A model generated the notes under the pieces. The model was not told the origin of the DNA, made no database searches, and saw only the letters and a program-made list of their open reading frames with translations. This document shows positions 12,780 through 22,609 of a stretch of 61,327 bases of DNA, piece by piece. This DNA comes from Carex sylvatica. Lineage: Eukaryota > Streptophyta > Magnoliopsida > Poales > Cyperaceae. Each line of letters opens with the position of its first letter. Within the stretch, counting starts at the first letter, position 1. The DNA lies in the NCBI GenBank assembly GCA_964058845.1, contig CAXKVR010000480.1:1-61327 (forward strand), given 5' to 3'. The position numbers were made by a program, and so were the translations under genes.

Positions 12780-13047
12780 CATTGTTGTAAAATATGAGCT
12801 AAACGGCTGATTAATTGATTGTCTAGTTGTTGACGGTGACTAAATTATCACGGATAGTTTTTACAGAGGTGAGTCAACAAAATTTTCTGATTAATCGGCT
12901 GATAATTTTTGATTATTTCCATTGATGTCCATTTATTCTCGTTTATTCATGTTTAGTTTGTCATTTGTTGGTCCATAATCCGTTATATATTGGGTCGTTT
13001 AGTCCATTATATCGGTCGATTTGTCTGATTAATTCTTTACATATATT
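12780..13047. mobile_element. MITE, left half (interrupted by the Maximus-like LTR)
   Basis: Starts CATTGTTGTAAAA and runs into the LTR at 13048. It is about half of an element whose intact relative lies at 59733-60295; blocks such as TTTTCTGATTAAT and TCCATTGATG-type words are shared. The other half is at 30082-30229 in the opposite orientation. Target duplication TATTGGA is at 12773-12779 and, inverted, at 30075-30081. Confidence 0.7.
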
Positions 13048-14187
13048 TGTTGGTTCCAAAGGCATCTAGAGGGGAGGAGGGGGGGGGGGGGGGGGGGTGA
13101 ATAGGAAATTTTTAAATTTTAATCTAAGTTATAAAGTTCGAGTGTGTCCTAAAGTTATTCTTGGCGGAAACTTAGAATAACTTTGTCCTAAACTAAAAGT
13201 ATAAAATAAATAAAGTAAAGAATAGAGTTTTAGAGATACTTGACACGAGAGTTGTTTATGGAGTTCGACACTAACGCCTACGTCTCCGGAGCCAGCGACC
13301 TTTGAGATGATGCGTCTTTCTTTACCTAATGAGAAAGGATTGCAAAGTGGAACCGGTGAGCCCTTACAATATTATGGGAAGTCACACGGCCCGAACAAGG
13401 AGCACTAAAGACTCAGGTTGATCAATCCGATTCACGAGGACTCAAGGATTGTCGGGGTGAGCACTACAGCTCAAAGTAGTAAATGGATTGATCACGCAGG
13501 ATCATTCTAGGAGTTAAGTAATTGATTGAATAAGCTTGAGATTGATTGTGAGTATTGAAGTTTTAGCACACAAGCAACAATGGCTTTCTCTAGATCTGTA
13601 AATACCAAATATTGAAGTTGGAGGCAGCTAGAGTGTCAATCCAAATCTAGGAATAGCTTCTATTTATAGAGAGCTGCCAAAAAGAAAGTAAGTGGTCCTG
13701 ACCGTTGCAACGGTTCATGGACCGTTACAACGGTAGGGTAGTTCGAACATGTTTGGATATGCAACGATCAAGGACCGTTACAATGGTCTCCACAATAGAA
13801 GTTCTCTGACTTATTTTCCAGTTGGAACCGCTTGAATTGATTTAATGCGGTGCAGTCATTTCTGCGACCTGATTTATTTCGTTGTAATGGTTCATGGACC
13901 GTTGCAACGGTAGGCCTCACTTAGTTTAGTCTCAAGCTTATTTTACCAATTTTACAGATTAATTGTCCTTAATCTTGAGTTATGCTTTTGCTATCCATAC
14001 TCTTGTGTTTCATGACCACATCCTTGTTGTTATATTGCAGTTCATCAATTCATCCTCGATGTGTATTTATTGTATCTCCAGTTATCATGAACTTGCACAT
14101 GTCTCAAGAAGGAAAACTGTAAACTGCAATTATGTATGCTTTGCAAATCCAGTCAAACGAGTAAGTCGAGGGCTCCAAAAGCCAGCA
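13048..14187 (-). mobile_element. 3' LTR of a SIRE/Maximus-like Copia element (LTR1)
   Basis: About 1,140 bp. Read on the minus strand it starts TGCTGG and ends CCAACA, with a polypurine tract just upstream, so it is the 3' LTR of a minus-strand element. It closely matches, inverted, the LTR at 30230-31327. It carries three pairs of the palindrome ACCGTTGCAACGGT or variants (13701-13734, 13759-13787, 13880-13913) and a 19-base G run (13079-13097) absent from the other LTR. Confidence 0.85.
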
Positions 14188-14202
14188 ATCTCCTCCTTTT
14201 GA
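14188..14202 (-). other. Polypurine tract of the Maximus-like element
   Basis: On the minus strand AAAAGGAGGAGAT abuts the LTR start TGCTGG. Two more purine tracts lie further inside (complement of 14361-14376, CCAAAAAGGGGGAGAG; and near 14450-14459). This is the multiple-tract 3' layout typical of the SIRE/Maximus lineage. Confidence 0.8.
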
Positions 14203-15081
14203 CTATTTGCAAAACATGCATATCAAGTGAGTGCATAAATTGGTTATTCCCACAAAGTTCGAAATTTTTTGAAATAATTGAAGTTTTTGTTTTTTCCTTT
14301 TTCTTGTGTTATTATATTGTGTGTGTCATGAAATACCAATATAGCATGAACTTGTAATATCTCTCCCCCTTTTTGGAAATGATCAAAAGGGCGGCAAAAT
14401 AAAATAAGTTATGTTCGAAACGAAGAGAGGGCTCCCCTCAATTTATGCACTCCCCCTTAATTTGGTAAAATTGTATATTAAGGCATAAATATAAAAATAT
14501 CAATATAATATTGAATTTAAAGCATGTAAAATTTTGCACTAAGTTGAAATTTGAAGTGTATGTAGTGCAACATATGGTAATTTGACTCTTTTTAGTCATG
14601 AAATTGTTGAAATTAATAATAAATAAAACTTGATCATATAAATCTTCTAAAATAAGATAATGTTGAGGTTAAAATTTTGATCAAGTGCATTAGCCTCTTG
14701 TTCTAGGCAAAATATTAAAATTATAGCATTAAATTTTAATGAATATTGAAATTTAAGAATATAAATTGATCATTTTAGTGATTCTTCTAATCGGTATAAT
14801 TTTGAAGGGGAATAATGATTAATAGATTGTACCACTAAATTAGGCGAAAATATTAAAATTAGAATTAATTCAATTTGATCATATTTATTTTTCTCAACAT
14901 GATATATTTTGAATTGTGAGAATTATCAATAGTTATGATGATCGCTAGGAAACGCATTTCGACGAAAAATATAGAAATTAAACTCATGCCTTATGATACA
15001 TCATTTAAATAACGTAAAGTTCAAAAAATTAAAGAAACACGCATAAGATAAATAGTTTTGATCTCTCATAAACCCCTCTAA
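14203..15081 (-). other. Maximus-like internal non-coding 3' region
   Basis: Between the mini-gene at 15082-15453 and the polypurine tract. Apart from the internal purine tracts it is AT-rich and has no coding frame. In intact relatives an env-position region lies here. Confidence 0.6.
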
Positions 15082-15453
15082 CTAGTTCTTCTTGGGTTTA
15101 GGCTCAACCTCAATCTCATTCTCCTCGGTTTGCCTTTTGGCATCTTTATTGTCGATCTCTTCATTTGACTTCCTCTTATGTTTGTCTTGCTCCTCATGGA
15201 TGCACTTGTAATCGACGCATACAAAGAAGTTGAACCTTGGGTCGGTGGGATGAACCGGCTTGATGATAACACAACTAGGGTGAAATACTTTGTTGCAGTC
15301 AGTACATGTGAACATGCTCCATATCGTGCTATCCTTATTACATACGAGATATGAGTAGTACTCAATAGGGGAGTCGGCATCGGATTCAAGATCGAAAAGA
15401 ATGGCATGAAACAAATACTCATTTTGAGAGTCTTGAGACCAATTGGAAGACAT
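15082..15453 (-). CDS. Small Cys/His zinc-finger protein (DC1/PHD-like), mini-gene A, in retroelement
   Basis: Uninterrupted 123-residue frame. Residues about 28-82 have a Cys/His pattern close to a DC1 (C1-clan) or PHD finger: IEYYSYLVC, then W-x4-CTDC-x4-HPSC (FTCTDCNKVFHPSC), then FFVCVDYKC. One early Cys of the usual first pair is Ser. The C-terminal third is highly charged (KHKRKSNEEIDNKDAKRQ). It is paralogous to the frame at 16735-17046, and both lie on the coding strand of the Maximus-like element between the gag remnant and the polypurine tract, where pol is missing. A TATA-like box and a palindrome pair lie upstream. I know of no standard Copia protein of this kind. Function unknown; zinc-dependent protein or chromatin binding is only inferred from the fold. 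Confidence 0.6.
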   Translation of the reverse strand: MSSNWSQDSQNEYLFHAILFDLESDADSPIEYYSYLVCNKDSTIWSMFTCTDCNKVFHPSCVIIKPVHPTDPRFNFFVCVDYKCIHEEQDKHKRKSNEEIDNKDAKRQTEENEIEVEPKPKKN

Positions 15454-15532
15454 ATTTGATGGATATTATGTAGTGATGAGGAGAGAAATATAGTGCAAGA
15501 GAATTTGTGTGAATTTGATATGCAAGGATGTG

Positions 15533-15540
15533 CTTTAAAT
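15533..15540 (-). promoter_or_regulatory. TATA-like box of mini-gene A
   Basis: ATTTAAAG on the minus strand, 80-87 bases before the ATG. Mini-gene B has a box at nearly the same distance. Confidence 0.4.
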
Positions 15541-15765
15541 AGAAGAGAACACAATTTAATTAGGGCTACACATCTTGACTCATATGGTAACTTATCTTTG
15601 ATTAAGAAGTATATATCAATTTAGAGGAAAGAGATTCAAATACTTTGGAGGAGATCAATTAGTATTTGACAGAATATCAATTATTTAAGAATTGGAAAGT
15701 TTTAGAGAAGAAAGTAGAGCAAAATTTGGAAGGCAATCTGGCAGAATTCTAGTGTGCCACTGAGG

Positions 15766-15797
15766 ACCGTTACAACGGTTCATGGTCCGTTGTAACG
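15766..15797 (-). promoter_or_regulatory. Palindrome pair upstream of mini-gene A
   Basis: ACCGTTACAACGGT followed exactly 20 bases later by TCCGTTGTAACGA, about 313 bases upstream of the mini-gene A ATG. The same paired motif is in both LTRs. CCGTTG/CAACGG fits the plant MYB core (CNGTTR); binding is inference. Confidence 0.5.
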
Positions 15798-16439
15798 ATA
15801 GAGGTCAGGCAGAGTTATTTGAATTAATTTTGGAGAGGAATAGTAGAGTATTGTAATTTTAGAAGTTAATCTAATCGATTTCCCTCTCTATTTGGTATTA
15901 TATTGAAATTCAAATCTTGATACCTTGATATTGTCTCAAATTATCACAATATGAGTATAAAGCATAATTAATTATTATATTTTTTATTTCAAAGGGAGTT
16001 CGAGATTTTTCTCCATGTTACTTGCTATCTTGTAGTGATGAAAATATTATCAATTGTGTGACCGAGGAATTCTTTTCGTTTGATTCCTTCATTAATGTAT
16101 GTAGTTTAAATTTCATTAAGTGACTTGGTTTCATGATACTTATTTCCTCAATGAGAAAACTCACAAGATTCTCACACTAACATTCATTTGTGCTTTCATC
16201 AATGAGATAATTAATGTTGCAATTATTTAGTAGTTGTAGATCATTATTTTAAGATTAATCTATCAGAGTTTGACACAAGTAGTTAATAATAATAATATAT
16301 TAACTGAATGGAACATCATAATAGAATAGAAAACATGATAGGATACAAGCCGCTCAACTTGACTTGATCACAAGGATACGAAGCACGGAATAAAATAACA
16401 TAAACTAATACTTAGTTCTAAACTTATGAAAATACTTAG
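15798..16439. other. Spacer between the mini-gene units
   Basis: AT-rich sequence of about 640 bases, with no coding frame and no clear internal repeat. Confidence 0.5.
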
Positions 16440-16723
16440 ACTGTGCTCCAGAAGTCTGTCGCACAGAGAAAGGGGACGGGAGACGAATGAAGGGCAACGC
16501 AATCGTGTTACTCCGTCTACACCCTGAATCGGGGGGGGGGGGGGTTTACGAATTTCGCAACTTTCTACATTAGATTTCCCCCTGCCACAGTGCCATCTCC
16601 CCTCCTATCCTCTCCAATCTCCTCATTTCTGGAGCAATTAAACGAGGCAAACAGCAGTGGGCTGAGCGCGTCTTATCTCCCTTCCCTTTAATGAGAGACT
16701 TCTACCCTCGATTGGAGCACACC
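16440..16723. mobile_element. MITE inserted downstream of mini-gene B
   Basis: Ends ACTGTGCTCCA and TGGAGCACACC are inverted repeats of each other. CTTAG flanks both sides (16435-16439 and 16724-16728) as a likely target duplication. GC-richer than its surroundings, with a 14-base G run (16531-16544). No coding capacity. Confidence 0.65.
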
Positions 16724-16734
16724 CTTAGGAAATA

Positions 16735-17046
16735 TTAGTTAGGATTTTCAGCGTTGTTCTTGGAGCTTCCTTCACCATTCTTGGCCTTGTTATTCTTTTC
16801 TTTCTCCTCACAGGTAGAACACTTCCAGAATTGGAATTGAGGATCATCATACAGATCAGCATCCCCATCCAAGCAGAGGGGATGAATGGTAGCAGCACAG
16901 TCCATGTAGTAGAACATCTCCAACATTATACTCTTCTCGTCACACTTCATGCAGTTTTCCTAGTTCTCAATATCAATGCTTACCCACTCTCCTTTCTTAA
17001 GCTTCTCCGTGTCAATCTTTCCAAGGGAATAAGGTTTTGGAGGCAT
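16735..17046 (-). pseudogene. Small Cys/His zinc-finger protein (DC1/PHD-like), mini-gene B, one in-frame stop
   Basis: A 103-residue frame from the ATG at 17046 (MPPKPYSLGKIDTEKLKKGE), interrupted by TAG at 16960-16962. The zinc-finger part follows: CMKC, then FYYMDCAATIHPLC, then FWKCSTCEE, with a charged tail. It is paralogous to mini-gene A, with the same order, the same D-P-x-F-x-F segment before the last Cys pair and the same position relative to upstream motifs. It keeps the first Cys pair lost in A but has Tyr in place of the third zinc ligand. The stop may inactivate it, or translation could begin downstream at the Met at 16950. Confidence 0.55.
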
Positions 17047-17132
17047 GATTGAGTTCTTAGTTGAGATATAGAAAGAAGAAGGTAGAGAAATATTATGTTT
17101 GGTGAAGTGACTTTGTTCGTAGAATATCTCCT

Positions 17133-17142
17133 CTTATATAAG
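17133..17142 (-). promoter_or_regulatory. TATA box of mini-gene B
   Basis: CTTATATAAG on the minus strand, 87-96 bases before the ATG at 17046, a spacing matching mini-gene A. Confidence 0.45.
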
Positions 17143-17380
17143 GTTCATTTATAATCTTTGTGGAATATATTGAATTTATTATCTCGATTTAATTCCCTAA
17201 TGAATATATCTTGATTAAACTGATTTGGAAATACTCAATCATGAGAGAAATATTTATGAGGGAAAAAAATATGAAATTACACATGAACATTATGGAAATA
17301 AATCCCCCCTTTTTAAAATCTAGGATTTTTATATAGCAAAATTTACCTTTTGCCAGTTGGCGACTAAAGTTTCGTTAGAT

Positions 17381-17413
17381 ACCGTTGCAACGATCTCTGG
17401 ACATTGTAACGGT
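17381..17413 (-). promoter_or_regulatory. Palindrome pair upstream of mini-gene B
   Basis: ACCGTTGCAACGA and, starting 20 bases later, ACATTGTAACGGT, about 335 bases upstream of the ATG. It is a diverged copy of the pair at mini-gene A and in the LTRs. Confidence 0.45.
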
Positions 17414-17665
17414 CGAAAGGGTTTTGGACTATTTGAGCAGTTTACTGTAATCTTTGAGTGTGTATATATGTGTCTATATGTATATTACCTGATATAGATA
17501 TATCCTAGTGTATACCCTTTTTAAAATCCATCTCCCTTAGATAATATTGAAATTTAAGACCCGGGGAGATGATTCAAATGTCAATTAGTTTTTCTGAGGC
17601 TTAGACACCCAAACGACATTAGACAAGTTGCTCTTTCTTCTGAACCGGCACTCAACTAACGTATG

Positions 17666-18091
17666 TCATTTTTTACAATAATAGTGACATAATGTTGAAT
17701 TTGTTATATTTAGGGATTTAGGTGAAGACCTCTTGTCGGAGTTAGATTCTTGACTCATTTTGGTAGAATACGTTTTGTGTGATTCTTGAGCATTGTGAGT
17801 AAAATATGACTTATTGACTTTCCTAGTTAGCTTATATTTGTTATTCATATGATTTCTCTTTGTTGGATTATTTTTCTTTTGTAATATGTGTTTCTTTGTA
17901 TGTTGAGGAGCACCTCTGTTTGGTCCATTTCTTTGGTTTTTCTTATGTGTATAACTTTTATACTCGGGGCACATTTCTAATATACCTTGTTCACTATTTA
18001 TTCTTCTATGTGTTGTATAAGATATATTAATATGATTATTATTATTAGACTTATTTCTAGGTGTGTGTGACTTATTTACAAAGTTACACAA
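17666..18091 (-). pseudogene. Copia gag C-terminal remnant
   Basis: Lys/Asn/His-rich frame ending just before a decayed zinc knuckle (LCHYYCKK, then after a stop HTLVECRFRR) and a SIRE-like WVSKPQKN segment. This is the nucleocapsid end of gag in the minus-strand Maximus-like element. Protease, integrase and RT that should follow are absent, so most of pol has been deleted. The other part of gag is at 31395-31943 on the opposite strand. This copy is broken by stops. Confidence 0.55.
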
Positions 18092-18426
18092 GTTTTGTTA
18101 TGCGCAAAGCGTATACACAAAGTTTAAGTACAGCGAGCTATACTTTGTTTAAAACATTGATTTAGCTTCCGAATTAGATTGCAAGTGTACAACCCTTATC
18201 GAATGGTATAATCAGGTATCGATCCACAGGGAACGGTTCAATTCTGGACTCTTGCTTAGCTCAGTTAGGTACTAGAAGTAAGGAAATGTTGATTTGGTTT
18301 GTTTATATTTCCTAAATTCGATAACAGTAAATGACAACAATTAAAAGTTTGATTTTACTTGATTATAAAATGAAGTTTCCAGGGTTTCAGACTTCGTCCT
18401 TCAACTCTGCCTCTCTGGTCCTTCAC

Positions 18427-18491
18427 GCGACTCGCATACCTTTGTATGTGACCCGTGTGATGCAACCTGCATGCTCTCGCATGCGAGTCGC
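18427..18491. repeat. GCGASTCGC array in LTR-A
   Basis: Four copies or variants start at 18427, 18448, 18462 and 18483: steps of 21, 14 and 21 bases. The equivalent place in LTR-B carries copies at 28583, 28604 and 28625. Confidence 0.75.
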
Positions 18492-18671
18492 GTGGTCCTC
18501 GAGTGGATGCAGCATGTGTCTGTTCTTTAGTTGTTTACTTGTGTAAGGATCCATTGACCGTACCTAAAGTTCCTAAACCTCAACTCTCGTTATCTGACTT
18601 AATGAACTTGGTAAGAAAATGCAACTTCACCTTCTTAGATCTCCTACCTCTGGTATTCAATCCTAAGTTAT

Positions 18672-19348
18672 CTCAAAATTCGAAACTACCAATTATCCAA
18701 TAGAAAGCTAAAATTCCTAATAATAAACCAAAATCGCCTACGTGATTAGTTACAAAAGCTTTTTGGCAGGCATTTGCAGCGAGTGGTCGTGTAAACCAAA
18801 ATCCTATTAGCAAATAGGAGCATATTCCTACTATTTCCCAAAAAATATAAATTTGTATTAAATTTGAACTTGTAACTAGTCCCAACATAGAAGCATTGAA
18901 AAGATTCAAATAAGCAAAAAATCTCAAATATGCTTGATCATGAGACATATAGAGGTATCGGGAAGAGATTGAAATGGAATAATATAGATTCATAGGTTCT
19001 CTATTGATTCTATCCCTATGGGATAGAATCAATAGAGAAATCGAAATGAAATCAAGAATCCAGAAAAAAAGGAAATCAAAAAAGAAGTAGAAGATAGAAA
19101 AGATTCAAAATGAATAAATTGAAACTCATAATGGAACGATTTTGTCTTTTTTCCATTCCGAATTATTGATTCTGACCTCGATACTTAGATCATTCTATTG
19201 GACATAGAATGACAATCTTTTCAATGCAAAAAAAGGAGTAATCAGCTGTGATAGGTGAAAAAAGAAGGATTGTAAAAAAAAGGACATAAAACGAGTAAAA
19301 TATTCTTTTTCTGAAAAAATTGAAAGAATGGGAAACAATAATGTGCAT
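18672..19348 (-). other. Nuclear plastid DNA insert (NUPT) with an ndhF fragment
   Basis: Present in LTR-A but not at the same site in LTR-B, with no target duplication (end-joining type). About 18673-18951, minus strand, encodes an uninterrupted piece of chloroplast NAD(P)H dehydrogenase subunit 5: [52 protein letters not shown]. The adjoining 400 bases are not the expected upstream ndhF codons. They hold a perfect 19-bp hairpin (18998-19016 with 19020-19038) like plastid intergenic DNA, so the insert may be two plastid pieces joined. The ndhF fragment is truncated at both ends and not functional. Confidence 0.85.
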
Positions 19349-19923
19349 GTCTGGTTTACTAAAGGTATCCACTATTTCTCAATAGATGAAAATTTCACCT
19401 CTCAGTTACTATTGATCTCACCTCTCAGATCAAAGATCTATCTCAAATACTTGATCTAATTGTAAGAAACATTAAGGCCAAAATACTAAAAGAGATGCTA
19501 TAGACATTCAACAGTAGACAACAAGATTCATTCAAAAAATTTCAATCAAGCAATAAAAATCATACTCAGGCAAATAAACATAAATATAAACTCAGATCCA
19601 AACATCATGCATTACAAAACAGAGTTTCAGACTACATCTTAACCCTAGAAACTAAGAGATCTACTCAATCATGATCAAGAAAGGAAGAAAGCAAGTAAAG
19701 AAATAACAAAGAAGGAAAGAAGATCTGTGAAGCTCTCCAATCTTCACTCCCCAGCTCTCCCGCTTGATCTCTCTTTTTGAAACAGGTTGTTAGATTCTGT
19801 TTTTCTCTCTCCTCATTAGTGGCAGAGAATGCCCTTCTATAGCCTTTCCAAATGATCATTTTCATCTTTGGGCCTTAATTGGGCCTCCATTGAGCCTCCG
19901 TCTTCATTATGGAAAACTCTGAT

Positions 19924-20115
19924 GCGACTCGCGTCAAGGTTAATGCGACTCGCATCATAGTTTGTCTGATGCGGCTAGCGTCTGTGGTAGCGTCAGAGTG
20001 TGAAGCGACTCGCGTCAAGGTTGATGCGACTCGCGTCCGAGTTTGTCTGATGCGGCTAGCGTCTGTGGTAGCGTTAGAGTATGAAGCGACTCGCGTCAAG
20101 GTTGATGCGACTTGC
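19924..20115. repeat. GCGASTCGC tandem array in LTR-A
   Basis: Three higher-order units of about 80 bp (near 19921, 20001 and 20082), each with two GCGACTCGC-type motifs spaced 21 bases apart (19924/19945, 20005/20026, 20086/20107). The first two units also carry GCGGCTAGC. Confidence 0.8.
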
Positions 20116-20484
20116 ATGCAAAGTCTCAGATTGTCAGTTACCTCTTGATTTTGCCAATTTTTCTGCAAATAAGAATGAAAACGCAACAGTACCATATTAT
20201 ATTGATATTCAATATAATAGACACTATTTAATTGCTTAAAACACAAATTTTGGTACGGGGATTGGTCTGAACAATAGATCAAATATGGTGATATCAGATT
20301 TCATAACGATTGTAGGGGTGGAAAACAAAAATTTCATCACTCTTAATCGTCTAAGCGGATTGTAACTCTACTCAAACATTCATTCATATATTTTGTAGGC
20401 AAGATTAAAGATAATAATCTACATGCATGCAAATATATCTAAATCAAGATTAAGATTTAGATCTCACACCTCTCGTTAAATGTC

Positions 20485-20636
20485 TTCTTTTTTTTAGTAA
20501 AGGTTGGAGGACAAGCCACCCAACTATTTAATACCTTTGTTATTACAACAAAAAATTTTCCCCATCCGGGTTTCGAACCTATGACCTCTCACATAGAGAC
20601 CATGTGCCTTTGCCACTAGACTAAATGCTAGTTCTT
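20485..20636 (-). mobile_element. tRNA-derived SINE in LTR-A
   Basis: Flanked by a perfect 17-bp target duplication, ACCTCTCGTTAAATGTC (20468-20484 and 20637-20653). On the minus strand it has a pol III A box (TAGTCTAGTGG), a B box (GTTCGAAAC), and a terminal A tract (the T run at about 20487-20495 on the plus strand). About 150 bp long. Confidence 0.88.
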
Positions 20637-20879
20637 ACCTCTCGTTAAATGTCAATTTAACGGTTAGAGAAAGTCGATTTTCTCTAGATCTCTTGGAAAC
20701 CTTCACGCATGGCCTCTAAGTGTTAACTTTAAACTAAACAAGGATTAGTTCTAGATCTTGCTAGAGATTCACTAATCGATACTAAGTATAAAGCTAGTAA
20801 CCCCCTTGCTAGAGATTCACTAATCGGCTGGCTGTGGTCCAGTGAATATCCAAGTGCGCTCGTCACAGAATAAAGGTGC

Positions 20880-21911
20880 TCAGATAGGCAGCGGATACTG
20901 AGTACCATTTGGCATGCGCCATAGGTATCGTTCTGGGTGGTTGGCAGGACCTCGCTCGATCTTGATAAAAGCGGCTGACTGGTAGGCCTTGGCATCCAGG
21001 AGGATCCGGCCCCTGGAGAGTGTAAAGCCCTCGGTTGAGATGCCTAGATGGTCAGCAATAAGGGTGACATAGGCACCAATGTGGATGGAACCACCTATCT
21101 TCTTGTTTTGCTGGATAGTGATCCAGTGACGAACCATGAAGAGCATAAGATCGGGCCGCTCTAATTCTTGGTCGCTACGGAGCATGTGGTCCATCAACTG
21201 GAGATCCTCCTCATTAGCACGGGCGGCTGTCTCACCACGTGCGAACATAGTGCTAGCTAAGGCTCGCTGGACACAACGGAGGACTGGATGAGGAATGACA
21301 AGTCCTCAAAATTGGTTGCTGGTGGCCGTCTCCATACTGGTGATCAGGCGCCAGAAATGGTCTTTGTCATAGCCCACCCGGAAGTCAAGGGAGTCAGTCT
21401 GAGGGTTCTTGCAGAATCTGAACCACTCCCGAAGGTGAGAAATACCTACATGCCAAGTCTGATTGCGCATTTGAAATTTAATGTAAGGCTGGTTTTCGGA
21501 GTCATACCTGAGTTTAATGGAAGAGAGGAACTTGAGGGTAAGCTCGTCGTGGCAATCTCGGTGGATGTTCCATAAGGCAGGTGTAAACCTGATCCTCTCA
21601 GTGATACGAGTGAAATCGACGTAGACACCAAAGGATTGGAGGGTCCCAAAATGGACACGGCAAGTGTTCTCGAATCTGCGCTGCCGCAAACGATCAAAAC
21701 GCTCGAACATGTCATGTCCTGTGAATGAGAAATGCGGTGGTGGATAGTCCTCCCCCCGAGGGATGAATTGAACAGACACGGCGTCGAAATCCTTGGAGAC
21801 ATACTCGACATGTGAGCCTGCTCCCTCATGAGAGGGAGAGGAAGGGTGATAAGAAGAATTATGAGAGGAAGAGTGAGGAGTACTGCTATGTGATGAGCTA
21901 GACACAGCCAC
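20880..21911 (-). pseudogene. Athila 3' ORF (env-position protein)
   Basis: Ser/His-rich N-terminus followed by a globular part (HVEYVSKDFDAVSVQFIP, HFSFTGHDMFERFDRLRQ) and a second block (LMLFMVRHWITIQQ, GGSIHIGAYVTLIADHLG). This is the extra ORF found between integrase and 3' LTR in Athila elements. No TM helix or signal peptide is evident, so there is no evidence for an envelope function. A TGA at 21306-21308 splits it; the frame otherwise continues to 20880. Confidence 0.65.
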
Positions 21912-22004
21912 CTAGTGTTTCTGGGCCCGGAGTTCTTACTGCCTTCGTTCTTGAGCGTGTTTGGAGCGGCGCTCATGAAACATGACGTCTGATGGCCTAT
22001 TAAT

Positions 22005-22095
22005 GCGGGTCGTATCGGGCGAGAAGCGGATCGCGTCAGGTTAAAGCGGGTCGCGTTGGGTTAAAGCGAGTCGTGTCAGGCGAGAAGTGGGTCAC
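22005..22095. repeat. GCGASTCGC array upstream of the Athila 3' ORF
   Basis: Motif copies start at 22005, 22026, 22046, 22066 and 22087, steps of 20-21 bases, with variable spacers. Two more variants lie at about 22140-22170. Confidence 0.75.
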
Positions 22096-22441
22096 GTCAG
22101 GCGACGAAACGTCAAAGATGAGGCACATCAGGAAAGAAGCAGGTAGCGTCGAGAGAAAAATGGGTCGCGTCAGGAGAGAACTCGGCAGAGACGACGTAGG
22201 ATGGTGGTGGGTTTTGTTGGTTTAAGGGGTGGAAGATCACGGCGTCTCTTTCCCGCTTGATCTCTCGTCTTTGCTCTCTTTCTCTTGGGTTTGCTCTTTC
22301 TCTCGACGGATCTCTCCTCTCTCTCGGCTTGTTCTGAGTTGGAAAGGAACGGGTGAGTTTAAGAAGAAGAAGAAGAAAATAAGGAGAAGTCACGTCACTT
22401 GGGCAACGAGCCTCTTCAATGCTGCGTCGGTTGGTAGGGAC

Positions 22442-22513
22442 GTGAGTCGCATTAGATAGCACGCGAGTCGCATCAGATAGTGTACGAGTCGCATCATATA
22501 GCACGCACGTCAC
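22442..22513. repeat. GCGASTCGC array between integrase and 3' ORF
   Basis: Four copies or variants at 22442, 22463, 22484 and 22505: three consecutive steps of exactly 21 bases. Confidence 0.8.
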
Positions 22514-22609
22514 ATCAAGTGTTAAGCCGGCAGAGCTCTCATCTTAATTGTCTAAATGGAGCTTAACTAGAAGCAAATATGCATTTAAAAAGTTTTAGGC
22601 AGAAAGAAA

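Larger units (their letters stand above)
18096..20805 (-). mobile_element. Athila 3' LTR (LTR-A), enlarged
   Basis: Starts TGTTATGCGCAAAGCG on the plus strand and matches LTR-B. It contains a plastid insert (18672-19348), a segment of about 720 bp (19746-20466) with no counterpart in LTR-B, and a SINE. Its inner end stops at ACCCCCTT, about 40 bp short of LTR-B, at a repeated TGCTAGAGATTCACTAATCG (about 20758 and 20806). The true LTR start and polypurine tract were therefore probably lost in a small deletion. Confidence 0.85.

Noticed and set aside
16735..17046. Plain PHD-finger host gene
   Set aside because: Key Cys positions are incomplete, the frame lies inside retroelement sequence next to a paralogue, and the pattern fits DC1 at least as well, so I kept a combined label.
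20563..20632. Possible tRNA gene
   Set aside because: A and B boxes are good, but the sequence lies within a SINE with an A tail and target duplications, and no full cloverleaf forms.
20880..21911. Envelope protein in Athila
   Set aside because: Position fits the env-like ORF, but I see no signal peptide, TM helix or fusion-like segment.
21446..21976. Long antisense-frame protein over the Athila 3' ORF
   Set aside because: A shadow frame of the Athila 3' ORF; composition shows no domain and the true frame has clear family-like blocks.
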